Below are positions 54,377 to 64,000 of a stretch of DNA of 64,000 nt, piece by piece. Source of the stretch: Aestuariibius sp. HNIBRBA575. Lineage in GTDB: Bacteria > Pseudomonadota > Alphaproteobacteria > Rhodobacterales > Rhodobacteraceae. The notes beneath the pieces were generated by a model. That model was not told the DNA's origin. It worked only from the letters and a program-made list of their open reading frames with translations, and searched no databases. The position numbers were made by a program, and so were the translations under genes. Where the stretch lies: NCBI RefSeq assembly GCF_040932005.1, contig NZ_CP162414.1, positions 1,639,501-1,703,500 of the forward strand, read 5' to 3'. The stretch's first letter is position 1. Every line of letters starts with the position of its first letter.

Positions 54377-54913
54377 ATGATGTTGGATAGAGTAACAAAT
54401 CAGGCAGATATCGAAACGCCGCGGTTTACGCTGCGCCCTTTGCGTCGATCTGATTCTGGTTTGGTGGAAATGTATGCCGCCGACGAACGCGTCGCCCGTA
54501 TGACCAAGGATATTCCACACCCGCTGCCCCCCGGCGCGGTTGCAGCGATGATCGAAAAAGGCATGAAACCTGATCGCGACGAAGATATCTGGGTCATAGA
54601 CGGATTGCGCAGTGATTTTAGCGAAGTGATGGGCCTTATGGTTCTGAAACCGCTGGAACGCAAACAATCCGAAGTGTCCTATTGGATTGCGCCTGCATTT
54701 TGGAACACCGGCATCGCCACCGAAGCGGTGACTGCGTTGATTGCGGCCAATCCGCAGAAAAACGATCAGATTTTCGCAGAGGTGTTTCAGGACAATCCGG
54801 GTTCTGCCCGTGTGCTGACCAATTGCGGTTTTGACTATCTGGGCGACGCCGAAGCCGTGTGTGTATCACGCGACGCGACTGTCCCGACATGGACCTATAT
54901 TCGAAAGATGTGA
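54377..54913 (+). CDS. GNAT acetyltransferase (RimJ/RimL type), first of three
   Basis: A 178-residue RimJ/RimL-like acetyltransferase: N-terminal IETPRFTLRPLRRSDSGLVE, VSYWIAPAFWNTGIATEAVT as the acetyl-CoA loop, and QDNPGSARVLTNCGFDYLGD near the end. Such enzymes modify protein N-termini or small molecules. It starts a run of three tandem paralogues between rpmA and obg, a gene order common in the Rhodobacterales. AGGAGG precedes ATG 54377 (ATG 54380 is alternative). Three bases separate it from the second copy. Confidence 0.85.
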   Translation: MMLDRVTNQADIETPRFTLRPLRRSDSGLVEMYAADERVARMTKDIPHPLPPGAVAAMIEKGMKPDRDEDIWVIDGLRSDFSEVMGLMVLKPLERKQSEVSYWIAPAFWNTGIATEAVTALIAANPQKNDQIFAEVFQDNPGSARVLTNCGFDYLGDAEAVCVSRDATVPTWTYIRKM

Positions 54914-54916
54914 GTG

Positions 54917-55429
54917 ATGGCTGTTCCCACTTTGACCACCACGCGGCTCACACTTCGGCCCTTGGTGGTCAAAGATGTGGACGCAATTACGGATGCCTTA
55001 AGCGACTTTAACATCACGCGCTGGTTGACCAACGCGCCGTTTCCCTATGCCAAATCCGATGCGCAATGGTTTGTGCAACATGTCGCCAACCATCCAGACG
55101 ACATGAACTGGGCCATTGATGCGGGGGACGGTCTGATCGGGATGATTGGGGTGAAACCGGATCTCGGCTATTGGTTGAATGCCAATAACCACGGTCAAGG
55201 GATCATGACTGAGGCCGCAAATTGCGCGGTGGCCTGGTATTTTCAAAATTTTTCCAAGCCGTTGGCGTCTGGGCATTTTCAGGGCAGTCACGCATCGCGG
55301 GCCATTTTGACTAAGCTAGGGTTTCATGACACCCATGTGGAACAAGTGGTGCCCAAAGCGACAAATGCAGAAATCACCCTGCACCGCATGTCGTTAAGCC
55401 AATCCGATTGGGCGAACCAAAATGACTGA
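54917..55429 (+). CDS. GNAT acetyltransferase, second of three
   Basis: A 170-residue GNAT with the N-terminal signature TLTTTRLTLRPLVVKDVDAI, then LGYWLNANNHGQGIMTEAAN and FQGSHASRAILTKLGFHDTH. It is related to its two neighbours but clearly diverged, so the duplication is old. The acetyl-CoA loop is NHGQGIMTEA. ATG 54917 sits just after the previous stop, and its end overlaps the third GNAT by eight bases, so the three should be translated together. The substrate is unknown. Confidence 0.82.
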   Translation: MAVPTLTTTRLTLRPLVVKDVDAITDALSDFNITRWLTNAPFPYAKSDAQWFVQHVANHPDDMNWAIDAGDGLIGMIGVKPDLGYWLNANNHGQGIMTEAANCAVAWYFQNFSKPLASGHFQGSHASRAILTKLGFHDTHVEQVVPKATNAEITLHRMSLSQSDWANQND

Positions 55430-55952
55430 CGATATTATACGCACCGACCGGCTGTTTCTGCGGCCACTCGCCCATAGTGACATCGCACGGCTGATTGCCT
55501 TGGCGTCAAACGAACATGTCGCCCCGATGATGAGCTCGATCACCCTGCCTTGGCCCCATAACGCCGTCAAAGACTGGATTGATCGCGCCCAATGGCGCAA
55601 TGGTCCATCGGGTCGTTTGGGCGTGTGTCTATTGGATGGCACGTTGATCGGATCGGTGGGCGTGTCCCCGGGCGATGCCATTTGCGGCTATTGGCTGGGA
55701 CGCGATTATTGGGGGCAGGGATACGCCACCGAAGCCATGGGCGCGATCATCGATCATTTGGTTGACCAGCATGGGCTCACTCATTTTGAGGCGGATCATT
55801 TCTCTGATAATCCCAACTCAGCCAAAGTTCTGCTCAAACTGGGTTTTAAACCCACCGGAAACACGTCCCTTGGTCAAAGCGCCGCCAGAACAGAGCCATC
55901 AACATGTGTGGAATACGTCCTGAACCGGGCCCCAAACCCGCAACAGGCTTGA
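55422..55952 (+). CDS. GNAT acetyltransferase, third of three
   Basis: A 176-residue RimJ/RimL-type GNAT: IIRTDRLFLRPLAHSDIARL at the start, CGYWLGRDYWGQGYATEAMG as the acetyl-CoA-binding loop (RDYWGQGYATEA) and DNPNSAKVLLKLGFKPTG at the end. Among the three copies it keeps the most canonical loop. It overlaps the second GNAT by eight bases and is followed by obg after 53 bases. Possible targets are ribosomal protein N-termini, given the neighbourhood, but that is inference. Confidence 0.85.
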   Translation: MTDDIIRTDRLFLRPLAHSDIARLIALASNEHVAPMMSSITLPWPHNAVKDWIDRAQWRNGPSGRLGVCLLDGTLIGSVGVSPGDAICGYWLGRDYWGQGYATEAMGAIIDHLVDQHGLTHFEADHFSDNPNSAKVLLKLGFKPTGNTSLGQSAARTEPSTCVEYVLNRAPNPQQA

Positions 55953-55969
55953 GCAACCCCAAGCAATAG

Positions 55970-58133
<2,164 letters not shown>

Positions 58134-58137
<4 letters not shown>

Positions 58138-59387
58138 TGAAAGATTTGCACGACATTCCTGCCTTGATGGCAGATATCGGAAAACGCGCCAAAGCCGCGA
58201 GCCTGGAGTTGGGGTTTGCACCGTCTGAAGTCAAACAAAAGGCGTTGGAAATTGCTGCGGATACCGTTTGGGACCGCCGTTCAGATATCATCAACGCAAA
58301 TGCATTGGACATGGAATATGGCCGCGACAAAGGCCTGAGCCCGGCAATGTTGGACCGTTTGATGCTTGACGAGGCGCGGATCGAAGGCATTTGCGCCAGT
58401 TTGCGCGCCGTGGCCGCCCAACAAGACCCCGTTGGCGAAATTATGACCGAATGGGATATGGAAAGTGGGCTTCATATCAAACGGGTCCGCACACCGTTGG
58501 GGGTAATTGGCGTCATATATGAAAGCCGCCCAAACGTCACCGCGGATGCCGGCGCGTTGTGTCTCAAAGCGGGCAACGCCGTCATTCTGCGCGGCGGATC
58601 AGAGAGTTTCCATTCGTCTGGTGCCATTCACGACTGTCTTGTTGCGGGGCTAAAGGCGACCGGCCTGCCAGAAGATGCAATTCAACGTGTTCCAACGCGC
58701 GATCGTGCCGCCGTTCAGGAAATGCTGACCATGACCGATACAATTGACGTGATTGTACCGCGCGGCGGCAAAGGTCTGGTTGGACTGGTCCAACGCGAAG
58801 CCCGTGTTCCGGTTTTTGCCCATCTGGAAGGGATCGTTCATATCTATTTGGACAAATCTGCGGATGAAGACAAAGCATTGCGCGTTATTCTTAATGCAAA
58901 AACCCGCCGCACCGGGATTTGCGGATCAGCGGAATGTTTGTTGGTGCACAAAGACGCTTTGCCGCTTGGTCAAAAGGTTGTCGATGCCTTGATTGAGACA
59001 GGCGTAGAGGTGCGCGCGCAAGGTTTGAATGGCACAATTCCTGCGACGGATGCGGATTGGGGAACCGAATATCTGGACATGAAGATCGCCGCGAAAACCG
59101 TTGATAACATTGACGAAGCGATCAAACATATCCAAACCTACGGGTCAAACCACACAGATTGCATCATCACTGAAAACGACCAAGCCGCGGCGCAGTTTTT
59201 CACACGATTGGATTCCGCAATCCTGATGCAAAACGCGTCGACGCAATTTGCAGATGGCGGTGAATTTGGCATGGGCGCAGAGATCGGGATTGCAACCGGG
59301 AAAATGCATGCACGTGGCCCGGTTGGGGCGGCGCAACTGACAAGCTTCAAATATTTGGTCACTGGTGACGGCACCACGCGCACATAA
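58134..59387 (+). CDS. proA: Gamma-glutamyl phosphate reductase
   Basis: A 417-residue aldehyde-dehydrogenase-fold enzyme reducing gamma-glutamyl phosphate to glutamate semialdehyde. The substrate region [20 protein letters not shown] is early and the catalytic cysteine lies in [18 protein letters not shown]. Two adjacent ATGs (58134, 58137) are both possible; the first overlaps the proB stop by four bases. The terminator hairpin at its end includes the stop codon. Confidence 0.95.
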
Positions 59388-59396
59388 TGCGCGTGG
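59374..59396. terminator. Terminator spanning the proA stop codon
   Basis: CCACGCGC and GCGCGTGG form a perfect 8-bp stem around ACATAAT, which includes the proA TAA. It lies between convergent proA and chpT and could serve both. Confidence 0.65.
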
Positions 59397-59404
59397 CTTT
59401 GGCC

Positions 59405-59998
59405 TTAAAACGTTAGGCTTAACCCTGTGTCATCGGCAGAAATGTTCATTGATCGACCCAGCGCTGTTAGCGCTCTGGGAAGCAATGCAAACTGAACCTG
59501 GGCCGAGCTGACTTTGTAGTTGGATTCCGGGTCCATCAAACTGTTCCAAAGGTCCCCATCCTGACGCAGGGTTTCGGTTTCACTGCGCAAGGTCCAGATA
59601 TCGCCGTCTTTCGTCACCGAAATTGTTCCCCCCGCCGGCATCGAGGCTTCCATGCACAAAATCGCCAAAAACACACATTGGACTTCGGCGCGATCTGGGT
59701 CGCCTTCAATCGACAGCGAATGCTGCACACGCCCGCCTCGTGAAATCGCTTTTAGTATGGACGCCACTTCGTTGGCACCAATCGATTGCCCCGATCCGGG
59801 CGACCCAAAGGCCACGCGAAACAGACGTATGCGTGCATTGGCGTTTTCGATGCTTTCGGAAATCAACGCCATTTCAGGGCTTTGGGCGACGCCGGTCAGT
59901 GTTAACAATTCAATTCCATTGCCAATCGCCCCCAAAGGGCTAATAAGATCATGGCAAATGCGCGAGCCGACAAGCGCGCTCAGGTCCTGCGGGTTCAT
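59405..59998 (-). CDS. chpT: Histidine phosphotransferase ChpT
   Basis: A 197-residue phosphotransfer protein that carries phosphate from CckA to CtrA (and CpdR). The phosphoacceptor is His16 in SRICHDLISPLGAIGNGIEL; the C-terminal half is a degenerate histidine-kinase ATPase domain (PAGGTISVTKDGDIWTLRSE). I chose ATG 59998 because the helix carrying His16 should start the protein; an upstream in-frame ATG at 60181 would add 61 residues antisense to the DUF3553 gene. CckA is encoded at 38648-40972. Confidence 0.92.
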   Translation of the reverse strand: MNPQDLSALVGSRICHDLISPLGAIGNGIELLTLTGVAQSPEMALISESIENANARIRLFRVAFGSPGSGQSIGANEVASILKAISRGGRVQHSLSIEGDPDRAEVQCVFLAILCMEASMPAGGTISVTKDGDIWTLRSETETLRQDGDLWNSLMDPESNYKVSSAQVQFALLPRALTALGRSMNISADDTGLSLTF

Positions 59999-60028
59999 AG
60001 TAAGGCTCCGATATTTATGGCGGGTGTG

Positions 60029-60211
60029 ATGAACAATCTGAACGAGTTCCTGGAACCAGGGATGCTCGTGCGCCATCCCAACCAACCGGATTGGGGGGAT
60101 GGACAGGTGCAATCCAATATTGATGCACGGATAACGGTGAATTTCCAAAACCAGGGGAAAGTCGTTATTGATGGCCGCCATGTGGCTTTGGTCATGTTGC
60201 CCTCGCGTTAA
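60029..60211 (+). CDS. DUF3553-domain small protein
   Basis: A 60-residue protein matching DUF3553 (LEPGMLVRHPNQPDWGDGQV, then ITVNFQNQGKVVIDGRHV). The fold is probably a small SH3-like barrel like those of the N-terminal part of UvrD/CarD-type modules, suggesting protein or nucleic-acid binding; the function is unknown. ATG 60029 begins the domain; ATG 60017 is an alternative. The gene is divergent from chpT with 30 bases between starts. Confidence 0.8.
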   Translation: MNNLNEFLEPGMLVRHPNQPDWGDGQVQSNIDARITVNFQNQGKVVIDGRHVALVMLPSR

Positions 60212-60322
60212 CCATGCACAACCTAGGGTAGCATTACATTAAGTCTTGTCAACAACTTAGGTGCAGTTGCTTTTCTTTACCTGCCCGCCTAGTAATTCGG
60301 CGAACGAATTGATGGGCCATTT

Positions 60323-61105
60323 ATGAACCAAGTTCCCGTAGAATATGAACTGCGACTGGCCGTCTGCGAAAAAGACAAAATCGCGGCGCAGCGTTTGCGT
60401 TATATCGTATTTGTAGAAGAATTAGGCGGCGATGGGCCGCTGGTTGACCATGATGCGCGTCTGGAAAAAGATGAATTTGACGATTTTGCCGCGCATTTGG
60501 TGCTGATTGATAAATCAAACGGCGATCCACATAACGTCGTGGGTGTCTATCGGTTGATGGATTCCGATATGGCGCAACGGGCCGGTCAGTTTTATTCAGC
60601 TGGCGAATATGATCTGGCACCGCTTTTGGCCAATAATCGCCCGGCATTGGAACTGGGGCGATCTTGTTTGCACCCTGACCACCGTGGCGGCGCGGCGATG
60701 TATCATTTGTGGCATGGATTGTCGGAATATGTGGCCAAACACGGGATCGAAATCCTGTTTGGCACGGCCAGTTTTCATGGCACCGACATTTCATCCCTCG
60801 CACAGCCATTGTCATTGTTACATCACCGCCATTTGGCCCCAGAATCCCTGCGGGTGACAGTTTTGCCGGAACATGGCGTGCAGATGGATGTATTGCCGGA
60901 CGATCAAATCAGTCGCAAAGAGGCAATGCTGCAAATCCCGGCCTTGATCAAAGCCTATCTGCGGATCGGCGGCTATGTCGGGCAGGGGGCCTTTGTGGAT
61001 CATGCGTTTAACACCACGGATGTTATGCTGATCCTGGACACGGCCCAAATGAATGACAAACAACACGCGCTTTATACTGGGCGGCGTAAGGGTCAAAAAA
61101 CGTGA
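60323..61105 (+). CDS. olsB: Lyso-ornithine lipid synthase OlsB
   Basis: A 260-residue GNAT-like N-acyltransferase attaching 3-hydroxyacyl groups from acyl-ACP to ornithine. Family features are RLRYIVFVEELGGDGPLVDH at the start, VVGVYRLMDSDMAQRAGQFY, and ALELGRSCLHPDHRGGAAMY. It is followed with a 4-base overlap by OlsA; together they make ornithine lipids, phosphorus-free membrane lipids that bacteria in phosphate-poor seawater often use. No pho box could be recognised upstream. Confidence 0.93.
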   Translation: MNQVPVEYELRLAVCEKDKIAAQRLRYIVFVEELGGDGPLVDHDARLEKDEFDDFAAHLVLIDKSNGDPHNVVGVYRLMDSDMAQRAGQFYSAGEYDLAPLLANNRPALELGRSCLHPDHRGGAAMYHLWHGLSEYVAKHGIEILFGTASFHGTDISSLAQPLSLLHHRHLAPESLRVTVLPEHGVQMDVLPDDQISRKEAMLQIPALIKAYLRIGGYVGQGAFVDHAFNTTDVMLILDTAQMNDKQHALYTGRRKGQKT

Positions 61106-61947
61106 CCTGGACCTCTGATGATCCACCTGACAGCCACCAGATCCCTGTATCCGGTTGGATCCGGGTGATTTTACGCGGCATTGTATTGATCACTTTGGTG
61201 TTTTGCGGGCTGTTTATCCTGTTGTTGATACGGCTGATTGAACGGCCTGCCTTTGGGCTTGGTCGTCCGGTGACGCCCTATGTTACGCAATTTGTGTGTC
61301 GCAATGCGTTGCGGATCATTGGGATCACCTATCAAACATCCGGCAAGCCGATGGCGGGGCACGGCGCGATTGTTGCCAATCATTCCAGTTGGTTAGACAT
61401 CTTTGTTCTTAACGCCCGCAAACGTATTTACTTTGTTTCCAAATCCGAAGTGGCGTCATGGCCGGGCATTGGCTGGTTGGCGCGCGCGACGGGAACCGTC
61501 TTTATTGCCCGCAATCGCAAAGAGGCAGGCACACAGGTCAAAGTGTTCCAAGACCGCCTGAATGCGGGTCACAAATTGCTGTTTTTTCCAGAAGGCACAT
61601 CGACCGATGGGCGGCGGGTTTTGGCGTTTAAACCGACTTTGTTTGCCGCGTTTTTTGCACCGGAACTGCGCGAAACATTGTCAATTCAGCCGGTTAGTGT
61701 GGTGTACCAAGCCCCCAATGGGATGGATCCCCGGTTTTATGGCTGGTGGGGCGACATGGATTTTGGCCCGCATTTTCTGGCGGTGTTAGCGGTGCAAAAA
61801 CACGGATCCGTTCACGTCGTTTATCACGACCCGATCCCGGTTTCGGACTGCCCCAACCGCAAAGACATGGCCGCAAAGGCGCACAACATCATCCGCCATA
61901 GCGTTGAACAACGGCTTTTGGGCCAAAATCACTCAAATGCTGAATAA
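61102..61947 (+). CDS. olsA: Lyso-ornithine lipid O-acyltransferase OlsA
   Basis: A 281-residue PlsC-like acyltransferase that adds the second acyl chain to lyso-ornithine lipid. The membrane helix VILRGIVLITLVFCGLFILL (about residues 18-42) is followed by the HX4D motif in IVANHSSWLDIFVLNA and the substrate motif FFPEGTSTDGRRV. GTG 61102 is the start, overlapping olsB by four bases. The 3' end overlaps the convergent thiamine-phosphate-synthase-like gene by 19 bases. Confidence 0.92.
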   Translation: MTWTSDDPPDSHQIPVSGWIRVILRGIVLITLVFCGLFILLLIRLIERPAFGLGRPVTPYVTQFVCRNALRIIGITYQTSGKPMAGHGAIVANHSSWLDIFVLNARKRIYFVSKSEVASWPGIGWLARATGTVFIARNRKEAGTQVKVFQDRLNAGHKLLFFPEGTSTDGRRVLAFKPTLFAAFFAPELRETLSIQPVSVVYQAPNGMDPRFYGWWGDMDFGPHFLAVLAVQKHGSVHVVYHDPIPVSDCPNRKDMAAKAHNIIRHSVEQRLLGQNHSNAE

Positions 61948-62564
61948 AGTGTTTTCAACGCCGCGATTGGGTCATCCTGCGACCAGATTTCATCACCAAT
62001 CGCAAAGAAATCCGTAAAGGGCGCAAGGGTGCGAATGATGTCCGCATCCAGCGCGCCCTCGGCGACGATTGGCACTTCGACCACTTGGGACCACCAATCA
62101 AACAATTCCGCCTCTGCCTGACGTCCATCACCCAGTTCCGTCACACCAGCAGGGCCAAAACTGACATAATCCGCGCCGATTTCACCAGCATTCAATCCAT
62201 CATGCCGGGAATTGCCACAGAATGTGCCGATGATTGCGTCATCGCCCAATTCTTTGCGCACGTTGCGCACAGATCGCGCCCCGTCCAGCAAATGCACACC
62301 ATCCAGCCCCAATCGTTCCACCATCAGAATATGGCTTTCGATCACCAGCGCCACGTCGCGATCATGGGTGACGCTGCGACAGGCATCCGCGGCTTTGGCG
62401 ATCCGGCTTTCGTCTTTGGTGGCCAAAGCCAGCCGCACACAGGCCACATCCACGTCATCCAGCGCGCGTGCCAACAGATCCGGATAGGTCGACAATTCAA
62501 ATTCTGACGGCGTGATCAGATAGAGCTGCGGAATTTCGAGCGGCTCAGAAGCGGCATCAGTCAT
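61929..62564 (-). CDS. Thiamine phosphate synthase family protein
   Basis: A 211-residue TIM-barrel protein of the ThiE/TenI family. The start QLYLITPSEFELSTYPDLLA and segments ACVRLALATKDES, LGLDGVHLLDG and IGADYVSFGPAG follow the family. ThiE joins HMP-pyrophosphate and THZ-phosphate. Some catalytic residues seem altered (the usual QLR...K start and DVDGVHLGQ are replaced), so it could be a TenI-like or other paralogue. No other thiamine genes or TPP riboswitch are near. Confidence 0.7.
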   Translation of the reverse strand: MTDAASEPLEIPQLYLITPSEFELSTYPDLLARALDDVDVACVRLALATKDESRIAKAADACRSVTHDRDVALVIESHILMVERLGLDGVHLLDGARSVRNVRKELGDDAIIGTFCGNSRHDGLNAGEIGADYVSFGPAGVTELGDGRQAEAELFDWWSQVVEVPIVAEGALDADIIRTLAPFTDFFAIGDEIWSQDDPIAALKTLYSAFE

Positions 62565-62633
62565 GGCGGTCTCACTTTGATTTTTGTGCCGTCACGACGA
62601 CATCAAGTTGGTTGTGACGCTATAACGGTAAGT

Positions 62634-62963
62634 CTATTTCGGAGGCAAGGAAGATGCGTTCTCCATCGCCATTTGCAGCAATATTGCCCGTCTTTGATCA
62701 TCTGCCAACAGATCTTCGTCGACGGATACCATACCGCCCATGGGACGACCGGTAAAATCCAGTGGGCGCGCGCCCTCAATGGCTAACGCTTCTGCTTCGC
62801 GGGATTTGCCGACGCGAAACATGCCGCCATCTTTGTGCACGCCGCAGACCATATTGCCGTTCAACAGAAAACATAGGCCCCCAAACATCTTTTTGCTGGT
62901 GATGCCCATATGGCCGTCCAAATCTTCGCCCATCATTTGGGCCAATCCTGCGTCATATGCCAT
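62634..62963 (-). CDS. TfoX/Sxy-like N-terminal domain protein
   Basis: A 109-residue protein of the TfoX N-terminal family (KKMFGGLCFLLNGNMVCGVH, then REAEALAIEGARPLDFTGRP). Full-length TfoX/Sxy promotes competence genes in gammaproteobacteria; this short form lacks the C-terminal domain and its role in alphaproteobacteria is unclear. The start lies 87 bases from the divergent trmJ start. Confidence 0.83.
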   Translation of the reverse strand: MAYDAGLAQMMGEDLDGHMGITSKKMFGGLCFLLNGNMVCGVHKDGGMFRVGKSREAEALAIEGARPLDFTGRPMGGMVSVDEDLLADDQRRAILLQMAMENASSLPPK

Positions 62964-63049
62964 TTCGGTCTCTCTTCGTGTTGCTTACCTTGTATTGGTC
63001 GTCCCAACAGCCTATCACGCCACGCGACATCCATGAAAGCACCCAAACC

Positions 63050-63793
63050 ATGCCCACCGATACGCCTCAGCCGTCCTTTGTTTTGATCCGCCCGCAAATG
63101 GGCGAAAATATCGGCGCAGCTGCGCGGGCCATGTGGAATTTTGGGCTGGATCGGATGCGGATCATTGCACCGCGCGATGGCTGGCCGAACCCAAATGCGG
63201 TGGCCATGGCATCTGGGGCGGGGCGGCTGTTGGACGAAGCGCAAGTGTTTGACACCACCGCCGATGCGATCAGCGATTGCACCTATGTGTATGCAACCAC
63301 CGCGCGGCCACGGGGATTGACCAAACCGGTCCTAACCCCAGAAGCCGCCATGGCGGAGGCCGCGCAACGCATCGCATCGGGTGAAAAAGTGGCCGTGATG
63401 TTTGGCCCTGAACGCGCCGGAATGGAAAACGATGATATCGCGCGGGCCAATGCGATCATTTCAGTGCCGGTTAATCCGGAATTTGCATCGCTTAATCTGG
63501 CGCAATGTGTGTTGCTAAACGCCTATCAATGGCGTCTGGCCACGTCAGAAATTGAACATCGCAAATTGGATGGACACCGAACCGAAGTGGCCGAACAGAT
63601 CGAAATTGAAAAACTGGCTGATCATTATGAACAACGGCTGGGGGATGCTGGGTTTTTCTACCCCGAAGCCAAGGCCGACCACATGAAAATCAACCTGCGC
63701 AATCTGTGGTCACGTCTGCCACTGACCCGCGCAGATGTGCAGATATTACATGGCATTATGCGGCAAATGGTGCGTTGGAAAGAACGCGATTGA
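63050..63793 (+). CDS. tRNA/rRNA 2'-O-methyltransferase, TrmJ-like
   Basis: A 247-residue SPOUT-family methyltransferase similar to TrmJ (nucleotide 32 of tRNA). The N-terminal PSFVLIRPQMGENIGAAARA and the knot NPEFASLNLAQCVLLNAYQW carry the SAM-binding residues. A C-terminal helical extension follows. I chose ATG 63050, where the domain begins; the frame is open 31 codons upstream across the TfoX-like gene start. A probable ctaA starts 109 bases after its stop. Confidence 0.88.
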   Translation: MPTDTPQPSFVLIRPQMGENIGAAARAMWNFGLDRMRIIAPRDGWPNPNAVAMASGAGRLLDEAQVFDTTADAISDCTYVYATTARPRGLTKPVLTPEAAMAEAAQRIASGEKVAVMFGPERAGMENDDIARANAIISVPVNPEFASLNLAQCVLLNAYQWRLATSEIEHRKLDGHRTEVAEQIEIEKLADHYEQRLGDAGFFYPEAKADHMKINLRNLWSRLPLTRADVQILHGIMRQMVRWKERD

Positions 63794-63902
63794 TCGCAAA
63801 TCCAATCAGGTGCTGCGGGTTTTCATCCGTAGAAATGCGCGGCATCCTTCTTGCCCTTCCTGTCCCATCCCCGTAGCGTTCGCCAAAGAATTGGAGACTT
63901 AA

Positions 63903-64000
63903 ATGGCGCAGAAACCCCGTTCCATTTTCGAAGACGTATCAACCGACGACAAAACCCAGATTGCCGCAGCCGCCCCCGGTGGGATTGACCGCGGCGGGCA
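63903..64000 (+). CDS. ctaA: Probable heme A synthase CtaA, N-terminus only (cut by window edge)
   Basis: ATG 63903 with GGAGA upstream opens a frame that runs off the window. The 32 visible residues (MAQKPRSIFEDVSTDDKTQI, then AAAAPGGIDRG) resemble the cytosolic start of Rhodobacterales CtaA/COX15, which oxidises heme O to heme A for cytochrome aa3. The membrane helices would lie beyond the window, so this is based on the SIFEDV and GGIDRG pattern only. Confidence 0.5.
   Translation, partial: MAQKPRSIFEDVSTDDKTQIAAAAPGGIDRGG

Overview
The window reads as a chromosomal segment of a marine-type alphaproteobacterium of the Rhodobacterales (Roseobacter-like). The evidence is the CckA-ChpT phosphorelay with CtrA-type TTAA-N7-TTAA boxes, an L21 ribosomal protein carrying a C-terminal helix-hairpin-helix extension, a DksA with one remaining zinc-finger cysteine, an MttB-family methyltransferase with corrinoid C1 genes, OlsB/OlsA ornithine-lipid synthesis, zwf-pgl-pgi sugar catabolism, and many DUF genes typical of this order. 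Gene density is very high, with many ATGA and TGATG start/stop overlaps. I see no prophage, insertion sequence, integron or CRISPR array. Both ends of the window cut a gene: hflX on the left and a probable ctaA on the right.

Layout. (1) 1-9.9 kb: end of hflX, a low-GC secreted orphan, a penicillin-acylase-type hydrolase, a 3-hydroxyisobutyrate-dehydrogenase-like enzyme, an MttB-family methyltransferase, a TPM-domain protein, a PEP-mutase/isocitrate-lyase-like enzyme, and SoxR divergent from a VOC protein with a SoxR-type operator between them. (2) 9.9-17.7 kb: mostly minus strand. A compact envelope operon (GNAT, DUF2927 lipoprotein, 56-aa membrane protein, CoxE-like VWA protein, membrane protein, DedA) lies beyond a MATE exporter, a small glyoxalase-superfamily protein and a MoxR ATPase. 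(3) 17.8-26.8 kb: dksA coupled to an FAD monooxygenase, an MFS carrier, and a partial cobalamin block (cobB/cbiA and cobA leftward; cbiD and cobK rightward) running into alkA, an esterase and a diguanylate cyclase. (4) 26.9-32.7 kb: rluE-like gene, HNH nuclease, and the zwf-pgl-pgi operon behind a perfect LacI-type palindrome. (5) 32.7-38.5 kb: tRNA-Gly, a corrinoid-protein reactivase, a membrane protein, guaB and an rRNA methyltransferase. (6) 38.6-46.4 kb: cckA, lacI-glk, an HpaI-type aldolase, and the operon virulence-factor/MTHFR-like/methyl-THF methyltransferase. (7) 46.7-53 kb: ppx, rlmE, glpK, a lipoprotein with a triple CtrA-type site, a rearrangement scar with two gene fragments, DUF2200, tRNA-Ser, DUF2059. 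(8) 53-64 kb: rplU-rpmA, three tandem GNATs, obg, proB, proA, chpT, DUF3553, olsB-olsA, a thiE-like gene, tfoX-like, trmJ and the start of ctaA.

How the parts fit. The MttB homologue, the ASKHA reactivase, the methyl-THF:corrinoid methyltransferase, the MTHFR-like protein and the cobalamin genes together suggest cobalamin-dependent demethylation of a methylated amine or betaine feeding one-carbon units to folate. No corrinoid-binding carrier protein lies in the window, so the module is split across the genome. zwf-pgl-pgi, glk and the LacI regulator look like one Entner-Doudoroff-entry regulon linked by related operators. cckA, chpT and two CtrA-type sites suggest autoregulation of the cell-cycle/motility phosphorelay and a CtrA-controlled lipoprotein.

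All calls come from reading the sequence and recalled family knowledge. No database search was run.
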